33,219 nucleotides of DNA, from positions 1 through 33,219 of IMG/VR virus record IMGVR_UViG_3300032092_000136. One strand, given 5' to 3'. This document shows positions 27,544 through 33,219 of this stretch, one piece after another. The first letter of the stretch is position 1. Every line of letters starts with the position of its first letter. Made by a program: the position numbers and the translations under genes. The notes beneath the pieces are model-generated. The model saw only the letters and a list, made by a program, of their open reading frames with translations. It searched no databases and was not told where the DNA came from. The DNA is from a virus.

Positions 27544-28830
27544 TTAAGTCTGATTAAACAGCAAAATACCAGACATTTCTGGCTGCTTATTGACCACGCC
27601 ATAAAGGGTATCTAAACGATACTTGGTCTTCATGGTGTTGACATCGTATTGCTTTTGCATGACCAGTTCGATGCCTTGATCGGTGGAGGCTCGCATTACT
27701 GCAACACCCGCATCGGTTGGGACAGCATAACGTCCAGGCAGAATCTCCAGCGCATCTTTCTGCCAGAAGCAGTTGATAGGCGCAGCAACTGTGTTCAAGC
27801 GATTGATGGTTGCAGATGCGTTTGCTGTAACGATACAGTTTTGGTATTGCAACTCGGCATCAGTTCCACCTTGTGCGGAAATAATGGGAGGTGTAATAAC
27901 GCAAGTTGTTGCATTGGTCACGCTCACCACACGGAAGGTCTTGGAAAAACCAGTACCTTGTTTGGTGATGTGATGCACAGCCTCAACGCCGCTGATCTCA
28001 ATCGCTGTTCCAGCAGGTAAGTTGGTGGTACTTGAAACGGTGATCGTTTGGAAACGATTGTCAACGTTTTGAGTCTCTCCAGTAGTTGCGGTAGATGTTG
28101 CCGTAGGCACATAGTAGTTGCTTGCGCCAACCAATGTACTCATAGTTGGATCTGCACCAGCCGCCGCAGCAATGCGATTTGCGTAGTCCAGTTTGTAGGT
28201 CTCAAAGCCTGCAACCATACCAACATAAGAACGCTCAAACGCATTGTTTGACTTAGGGCCAGCAAAACTACGAGCTACGCCTGTAGCACCAGTGCCACCA
28301 GCAATATTGCCAGCGATGCCGTTGTAGTCACGGCTTGAAAGAGCCAAGTAACGGTCAAAAGACTGTACGCCTTGCTCGTTCATAATGCTGTCGCACAAGG
28401 CCACATCATCATAGTCACCAGCAGCGGTGTTAACAGTCACTACCAAAGAACCTTGAGCAGCAGCAACATTCATAATTGAAATGTTAATGTCAGATGCCAA
28501 CTTTTGCTTGGCAGCATCACCCAAACGACCTTCTTGCAGTGCGTCACGCAGTTCCAAAGCGTCAAGGATGAACGGCACAGACTTTTGAAAGCCAAGTGTC
28601 GCTGGAACTGACAGCTGTGTGTATGCGGTGAAGTTATTGGTCTGGTCCATGCCATCGTACGACTGTGCGATATATGGTTGTGGACGATAGATAACGTTGT
28701 TGGTTCGTTCCATCATTGAGCCATCTGTGTTGTAGATGGACACGTTGCGGGAAAGTACCAAAGCGTCATTAAAGCCTTCAAGGATGTCCTCAAAGGCAAC
28801 TCGCTCTTCTTTGCTGAATGAATTACTCAT
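27544..28830 (-). CDS. Major coat protein, P22 gp5-like
   Basis: A 428-aa capsid protein (P22 gp5 about 430) of the HK97 fold. N-arm and early part with FNDALVLSRNVSIYN, MERTNNVIYRPQPY, DALELRDALQEGRLGDAAKQKLASDINISIMN and VAAAQGSLVV match P22 coat proteins. Between about residues 230 and 345 there is an extra beta-rich stretch (FQTITVSSTTNLPAGTAIEI...TKTFRVV-like SKTFRVVSV), equivalent to the inserted telokin-like I-domain of P22. Scaffold gene lies 18 bp upstream; a strong AGGAG precedes the ATG. No separate head protease was found, as in P22. Confidence 0.92.
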   Translation of the reverse strand: MSNSFSKEERVAFEDILEGFNDALVLSRNVSIYNTDGSMMERTNNVIYRPQPYIAQSYDGMDQTNNFTAYTQLSVPATLGFQKSVPFILDALELRDALQEGRLGDAAKQKLASDINISIMNVAAAQGSLVVTVNTAAGDYDDVALCDSIMNEQGVQSFDRYLALSSRDYNGIAGNIAGGTGATGVARSFAGPKSNNAFERSYVGMVAGFETYKLDYANRIAAAAGADPTMSTLVGASNYYVPTATSTATTGETQNVDNRFQTITVSSTTNLPAGTAIEISGVEAVHHITKQGTGFSKTFRVVSVTNATTCVITPPIISAQGGTDAELQYQNCIVTANASATINRLNTVAAPINCFWQKDALEILPGRYAVPTDAGVAVMRASTDQGIELVMQKQYDVNTMKTKYRLDTLYGVVNKQPEMSGILLFNQT

Positions 28831-28848
28831 TTCATGCTCCTATTTAAA

Positions 28849-29694
28849 TTACTTGGATGCTGATCGCTTTTGCGCTTTGTACGCAATGACTTTCGTCATA
28901 TTGCCTGTACGCTCTGCATCTGCTCTCAGCCGTTCTAGGGTTGAGTCCACAGCTCCTGATGATCGTCCTGTTCCTGTAACGATGCGTTCGGGTGCTGGGG
29001 CTGCTTTGCGATTTGTAACTTTCAAGTCTTTCTCCAGTTTTGCTACCGCAAAGGCAAACTTTACGGGGTCTTTGATTTCAGCCAACTCTTTAGCCTTGAC
29101 AGGATTTTTACCAAGTGCGTAAACAACGAGTGCAGGGTTATCTGCACCTTGAAGCAAAACGCCTTGCTGGGTGATAGAAAAAACTTGTTGAGCAACTTCT
29201 TCAGCATCTTCAAAGTCCTTTACTCTTAGCTCGGCTTTCGCCTTGCCATAACCATCCAACTTAGCTTGCCATGCTTTTTGCTGATTCATAACTTCAGCTT
29301 CTTGCTTGGCGTTGACATCATCGGCTTGACGCTTTCGCTCAAACCAGTTCGTCAGTGCTTCCTCGTACTTTTCAGCGTCATAGTCGTGGTCTTCCAGTTT
29401 TGGCTTATTACCTATCACCACTGGTTTGATCTCAGTTGGTGCGGCTTGTAGCTTGCCCTGCAATTCACGATTCTGCCGTTGCAGTTCTCGATTTGTTTTA
29501 CGCAACTCTTTAACCCATTCAGGCGCAGGAGTATGTTCTTCGGGAGGTGGCGCTTCCTCACCAATGCTGACAACGACTTCTTCGGTATCTTCGGGTTCTA
29601 CTTCATCAACTTGTGGGCTGATTACAGTTTCTTCTTCATCTACTTCAATTTCGTTGTCTTCAATTACTGCCTTTTGATTCATCTTTGACCCCAT
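28849..29694 (-). CDS. Scaffolding protein, P22 gp8-like
   Basis: A 281-aa acidic and helical protein between portal and coat. The N-terminal 60 residues are very acidic (EDNEIEVDEEETVISPQVDE), the middle carries Arg/Gln coiled coil (ELRKTNRELQRQNRELQGKLQ), and the C-terminus is basic (AYKAQKRSASK), as expected for a scaffold that binds coat by a basic C-terminal helix-turn-helix. Alternative start at the second Met (29682). A 6-pair hairpin sits just upstream. Assigned by position and composition. Confidence 0.8.
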   Translation of the reverse strand: MGSKMNQKAVIEDNEIEVDEEETVISPQVDEVEPEDTEEVVVSIGEEAPPPEEHTPAPEWVKELRKTNRELQRQNRELQGKLQAAPTEIKPVVIGNKPKLEDHDYDAEKYEEALTNWFERKRQADDVNAKQEAEVMNQQKAWQAKLDGYGKAKAELRVKDFEDAEEVAQQVFSITQQGVLLQGADNPALVVYALGKNPVKAKELAEIKDPVKFAFAVAKLEKDLKVTNRKAAPAPERIVTGTGRSSGAVDSTLERLRADAERTGNMTKVIAYKAQKRSASK

Positions 29695-29700
29695 TCAACT

Positions 29701-29723
29701 CACCCACTTTGAACGGCTGGGTG
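29701..29723 (-). other. Hairpin just before the scaffold start
   Basis: On the minus strand CACCCA (29718-29723) pairs with TGGGTG (29701-29706) over six bases with an 11-base loop. The 3' arm ends 6 bases before the scaffold ATG, overlapping its likely ribosome site GGTGAG. Could mask the site. Confidence 0.35.
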
Positions 29724-29753
29724 GTAACCGTTATTTTGATTGTCGCTTGTTTT

Positions 29754-31817
29754 TTACTGGTTTGCAACAGGTTGTACTATTTGACCACGCAATATTTCTT
29801 GCACTGCCTCTGCATTGGCAATTGCCATGTTCTGTGCGGTTTCGTCTACTTTGCCTAAAGTTTCTAAAGTTTGGGCACGTTTTAGTTCTGCGGCTGCTAC
29901 CGTTTCAACAGTATCGGCTCGGGCTTTGGCTGCTTTGGCTGTGGCTTCCTCGGCTGCGGCTTGCAGGTAAAGTGCATTCGGGTCTTGTGGCTGGCCTTGC
30001 ATTTCGGCCATAAGTTCTTGTGCCTCGTCATCGGTAGGCTTAACTACGCCCATTCGTAGGAGTTTCTTACGGAAATAAGCATTGGCATCGCCTACGCCTT
30101 CGCCTTCCATGTTCATCATTGCCATTGCGGTCAACACTTGGGCTGTCTCTGGGTCGGTCGTAATCTGAAGCATTCCTGTCAAAGCCCTAACGGTGGCTGC
30201 ACGTTTACTGCTGCTTGATGGTCCAACTTGCGCTACAACGTCAAATGTGGCATTGCTTAAATCGTTTGCCATCACAATTTCGCCTGTTTCTTGGTCAATC
30301 ATTGGCTGCATCAGCTCAACCATGCCAGACTGTCCCGTAGGCGCAATGGTTTTCATCTTGCGCTTGTCCTCGGTGTAGATTTCCTTTGCCATGCTTAACC
30401 AGATTTCGCCGCATCGCTTCATGCCCTTAGCAAAGTTGCTCATGTAAATGAACGTCTGCATATCTATACGGGTTTGAATCATCTCCACCGCTTTACCTGA
30501 TACGCCTGAAACCATCTTGTCTGCCCCTTGCGGGTTGCCCAAAATGTCTTGCATATCCTGCTCGGTAATCTGTAGGAGTGCCGCCATCGCAGGTGGGATT
30601 GCTGCCGACTTTGTGTAAGCCACAGGCCCGCTGATTGTTATCCCGCCATCTGGACCAGTAACAGGGTTAATCAGTAGGTAAGGGTAATCCCGTAGATTGT
30701 CCTCAGCCCACATGACTTGATGCCCTGCGACTTGTTCGGGAGTCATAATCGGTTTTTCAATGCTAGACAGTGCGCTGATTTCGCCCAGCTTGGACAGTTG
30801 CATATTCTTTAGGCGTTGGGCATCTTTTGCCAATCTGACCGCACCCATGCAACGCTCGATGTTGTCCACAAACCAGCGTTTGCCGTAAACCACAACCACG
30901 GGAATATTCTTGCCAGCAATATAACCAGCGTCCTCAAGCACCTTGCCGCCTGACATGATGTATTTGCGAACCCTCATGCGCTTGACCCGTTTTTGTCGGA
31001 CTTCCCTCGTGCCGATAGCCAGTAGGGTTTCCTCTAGCATCTCATCATTAAGAAAATCTGTGGCGGTGTAGCGTTCTTCAGTCCCGTCCATGGCTTCAAA
31101 AATGCGGATGGTTTCGGTCTTTTCTTCTAGCTTGAAGTATTCAGCAACAAAAACTACGTCAGGGGTTGCCCAATCAAATTCGTATTGGTGAATCAGTTTA
31201 GGCCAGTCTGTTGGGTCATCGTTGTAGATTTCTTTGTAACTGTCACGGGTCATGCTGGTGACAACAAAGCAAAACTTTGCATCTGACTTGTCTTGCCGCT
31301 TGGCGTTTAGGTCAAAGAATACTGAACTGTCAGCATCATAGATAGGTTCAAAGCGAATGCGTTGGCGGTCGTTTTCCTCGTCTTCTTCGTCCTCGTAGAC
31401 TGTCCGCAACCTCCAAGCCCCAATGCCACCGCCCACGGCTTCTTCAAAAGCGTTATCGTAGGCTTCATCGGCAACGGATGATTGCTCATCTGCACGGTAT
31501 AGACCATCGCACACCTCAGCCAGCTTGTCGTTTTCCGAGCCATCCTTGCTTACATAATCAACCGTGATGCGGTTATTGCGGTATTCGTTAACGATGCGAA
31601 TGACCGCCAACATAATTTTGTTGACTTCAAACTTGGGTTTGTTTTCGTATTGGTCATTGAGTGGGCCTTCCCACTGAGCACCACAAAGGGAATAAAACCT
31701 GCGGTCTTGCAAGCATTGCAAACGCTCATCACGCAATGCGGTTTGAATGTCGTTAAACTGCCGCAGTGCTTCAGAGTGCAGATTAGCAAGGCGTTGGTCG
31801 TTGGGTATTCGTGCCAT
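29754..31817 (-). CDS. Portal protein, P22 gp1-like
   Basis: A 687-aa dodecamer-forming portal (P22 gp1 about 725). Family pattern seen: LQDRRFYSLCGAQWEG, KFEVNKIMLAVIRIVNEYRNNR, the acidic clip-side stretch, IAGKNIPVVVVYGKRWFVDNIER, GAVRLAKDAQRLKNMQLSK, QDILGNPQGADKMVSGVSGKAVEMIQTR. The long C-terminal helix (from about residue 620, Ala/Glu-rich, AAAEEATAKAAKARADTVE) corresponds to the P22 barrel helix that senses packaging. Good ribosome site (AAGGA, 6 bases before ATG). Next to TerL upstream and scaffold downstream. Confidence 0.92.
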   Translation of the reverse strand: MARIPNDQRLANLHSEALRQFNDIQTALRDERLQCLQDRRFYSLCGAQWEGPLNDQYENKPKFEVNKIMLAVIRIVNEYRNNRITVDYVSKDGSENDKLAEVCDGLYRADEQSSVADEAYDNAFEEAVGGGIGAWRLRTVYEDEEDEENDRQRIRFEPIYDADSSVFFDLNAKRQDKSDAKFCFVVTSMTRDSYKEIYNDDPTDWPKLIHQYEFDWATPDVVFVAEYFKLEEKTETIRIFEAMDGTEERYTATDFLNDEMLEETLLAIGTREVRQKRVKRMRVRKYIMSGGKVLEDAGYIAGKNIPVVVVYGKRWFVDNIERCMGAVRLAKDAQRLKNMQLSKLGEISALSSIEKPIMTPEQVAGHQVMWAEDNLRDYPYLLINPVTGPDGGITISGPVAYTKSAAIPPAMAALLQITEQDMQDILGNPQGADKMVSGVSGKAVEMIQTRIDMQTFIYMSNFAKGMKRCGEIWLSMAKEIYTEDKRKMKTIAPTGQSGMVELMQPMIDQETGEIVMANDLSNATFDVVAQVGPSSSSKRAATVRALTGMLQITTDPETAQVLTAMAMMNMEGEGVGDANAYFRKKLLRMGVVKPTDDEAQELMAEMQGQPQDPNALYLQAAAEEATAKAAKARADTVETVAAAELKRAQTLETLGKVDETAQNMAIANAEAVQEILRGQIVQPVANQ

Positions 31818-31839
31818 ATTTATCCTTTGGGGCGATTAT

Positions 31840-33066
31840 CTACCAGCGTTTTACATTAGGCAATGGCGTAAATGTAACTGGTTTTGTAACTGCTGCCCTT
31901 CTAATGCCTTCACAGGCGTATCGCAAAGCATCAATTACGTGGTTCTTTTTGTCCTCAAGATGGGGCAGAATGCGCCCCGTCAATGGGTCTGATTTATAGC
32001 TGTACAGGCTTAATTCGTCAATGGTGTGTACGCAGCGAGGGTGAACCACGATGTCGTAGTTCTTGAGAAACTCGATGCCTTCTTCTACCGACTTTGGTCC
32101 TTTGACCGCTGTCATTATCTTAGGGAAGCCGTTGCGCTTCATGTGGCTGATGGTTTCAGGTCGGGCTGAGTCTGCCACGATAGGCCACTTCTCTGCCTCT
32201 GGCACTTGCATGAATAGTTCAGGCGTGTTGACAATCTCGCAGCCAACCATGTACGCCTCATAGTCAATGTAAAGCGTTCGCCCAATAATGTGGCAGCGCA
32301 CCAATACGGTCGGGTCTACTGAGAACCCCCAATCAGCACCAAGCCTGTGGATAACTTCTGCTGGGGCTTCAAACTCATCAATTTTCCAGTTCCTAAATAC
32401 CCTACTGTTACTGTTTCGCAGGTACTGACCCATCCAAACGTGCTGGTATTTGTCAGGGTCACGCCGCTTGTCGTACTCCATCTCGTCCTTCAGGACTTGC
32501 GGAAACCAAGGATTGTCACCAAAGTTGACCTTAATCACTGCGGCATCGGTTGGCGGCTCAGGGCCACGCAACAAGAAGTCCACGGGGTCGCTGTTCTGCC
32601 GAGGGTTCCACGTGAACCATAACTCGCTGTTAGGTTTGCGGATGGTGGGGCGCAGCAGGTCGAGGCTAGTCTGACTTAGGCTTTGTGCTTCCTCAACCCA
32701 AGCGCAGTCGTAACCTTCTAGCGATTTAATGCTGTCGGCTGTGTGGTTCTGCATCCCTTGGAAAATAATCATGCCATCGCCCTTACGGGACTTGATGACC
32801 GCATCTTGCACTTCAAAGTATGCGCCAGCGTTCATTGCCTCAATCTTTGTCTCCAGCAGCCGCTTCACGGATTGATTGAGTGACTTCTGTATCTCACGAA
32901 CACAAACGCTTCTGCGCTTTTGGTCAAGAATGTGGCCTTCAATCATTAGTTCGGCAAAGGTGTGCGACTTACCCGAACCTCGACCACCCCATGCGCCCTT
33001 ATAGCGACTGCCTTCCAGCAGCGGGAGTGCCCACTCAGGGGTTTGGATTTGCAGGGTTTTACCCAT
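31840..33066 (-). CDS. terL: Terminase large subunit (ATPase-nuclease motor)
   Basis: A 408-aa PBSX/Terminase_3-type motor that pumps DNA and cuts headfuls. ATPase: Walker A GGRGSGKS (27-34), Walker B with acidic pair DCAWVEE (120-126), coupling motif FTWNP (151-155). RNase H-like nuclease: GADWGFSVDP with D245, VADSARPE with D299, and NHVIDALRYA with D379, all present. Overlaps TerS by 8 bp; the portal gene follows after 22 bp. TerL of this type in a P22-like cluster predicts headful (pac) packaging. Confidence 0.95.
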   Translation of the reverse strand: MGKTLQIQTPEWALPLLEGSRYKGAWGGRGSGKSHTFAELMIEGHILDQKRRSVCVREIQKSLNQSVKRLLETKIEAMNAGAYFEVQDAVIKSRKGDGMIIFQGMQNHTADSIKSLEGYDCAWVEEAQSLSQTSLDLLRPTIRKPNSELWFTWNPRQNSDPVDFLLRGPEPPTDAAVIKVNFGDNPWFPQVLKDEMEYDKRRDPDKYQHVWMGQYLRNSNSRVFRNWKIDEFEAPAEVIHRLGADWGFSVDPTVLVRCHIIGRTLYIDYEAYMVGCEIVNTPELFMQVPEAEKWPIVADSARPETISHMKRNGFPKIMTAVKGPKSVEEGIEFLKNYDIVVHPRCVHTIDELSLYSYKSDPLTGRILPHLEDKKNHVIDALRYACEGIRRAAVTKPVTFTPLPNVKRW

Positions 33067-33219
33067 GCTTGACGATTACACGCTCGATTTTGGCAAACTC
33101 TAGGGGCGCACCGTCTGCTCCTGTCAATTCGTGCTTTTGGGTTTCTGCCCAGCGCATCTGTGTCTTGCTCCACCAAATAGCCGCAGTCGTGTCTCCAGCC
33201 ATTACCTTTTGGAATAGGG
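33059..33219 (-). CDS. terS: Terminase small subunit (3' part, across the contig seam)
   Basis: C-terminal third of the TerS gene, entering from the right edge and ending with TAA at 33059-33061. The last residues are ERVIVKHG. The final eight bases (ATGGGTAA on the minus strand) are also the first eight of TerL, so the subunits are translationally coupled. Bases 33093-33219 duplicate 1-127, so this is the same gene as the entry at 1-383, not a second copy. Confidence 0.85.
   Translation of the reverse strand, partial: LFQKVMAGDTTAAIWWSKTQMRWAETQKHELTGADGAPLEFAKIERVIVKHG
33093..33219. repeat. Terminal direct repeat, right copy
   Basis: Second copy of the 127-base terminal repeat; position 33093 corresponds to position 1. 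Removing one copy gives a 33,092-bp circle. No inverted repeat or transposon signal flanks it. Confidence 0.93.

Noticed and set aside
1-33219. tRNA genes, CRISPR arrays, insertion sequences, att sites
   Set aside because: None noticed: no cloverleaf with a usable anticodon arm, no regularly spaced repeats, no transposase motif and no integrase. A tRNA or repeat finder was not available.

Overview
This window is an essentially complete genome of a small tailed phage in circular form. The first 127 bases recur exactly as the last 127, so removing one copy gives a circle of about 33,092 bp. The terminase small subunit gene runs across that seam. The virion genes follow the order of Salmonella phage P22 (TerS, TerL, portal, scaffold, coat, gp4, gp10, needle, gp14, gp7, gp20, gp16, tailspike-type adaptor), which indicates a short-tailed podovirus with headful packaging. 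The host is a Gram-negative bacterium. A freshwater proteobacterium is only an impression from protein style and moderate GC. No integrase, CI-type repressor, tRNA, rRNA, CRISPR array or insertion sequence was seen.

Layout. A divergent control region lies near 5714-5877. To its left, on the minus strand, are a YdaS/Cro-like regulator (5531-5713) and a replication/nuclease operon (3247-5425: DUF1376-type replication protein, VRR-NUC nuclease, HNH protein and small partners). The operon ends at a strong intrinsic terminator (3112-3133). The same strand then continues through an overlapping trio, ParB-like protein, TAGT-type glycosyltransferase and SPASM radical SAM enzyme (428-3102), and directly into TerS and the rest of the late genes, which run from 33066 down to about 10843. 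The late block ends with tail-fibre genes (14169-16491), several small genes and a lysis cassette (10843-13191).

To the right of the control region, on the plus strand (5878-10830), is the early operon. It holds a DUF932 protein, small unknowns, an Erf-type annealing protein, a YqaJ-type exonuclease, an SSB-like protein, a winged-helix protein and small membrane proteins. It meets the late block tail to tail at 10831-10842 with no obvious terminator.

Regulation. Three near-identical palindromes (core TTCACAATTGTGA) each sit beside or between promoter hexamers: two facing the plus-strand operon, one over the YdaS-like gene's own promoter, which would make a leaderless transcript. Three early leaders share a short hairpin of changing sequence followed by TCTTTTAAGGAA. 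UUCG-loop hairpins (GGGGC-TTCG-GCCCC) close several early genes.

The most interesting candidate system is the ParB-glycosyltransferase-radical SAM trio. It looks like a phage DNA-modification cassette, it is visibly AT-richer than the packaging genes, and it is placed immediately before TerS. Next are a likely tail needle with a C1q/TNF-like knob, and the repeated operator/leader architecture. About a dozen very small genes are called here from reading frame, start overlap and family resemblance.
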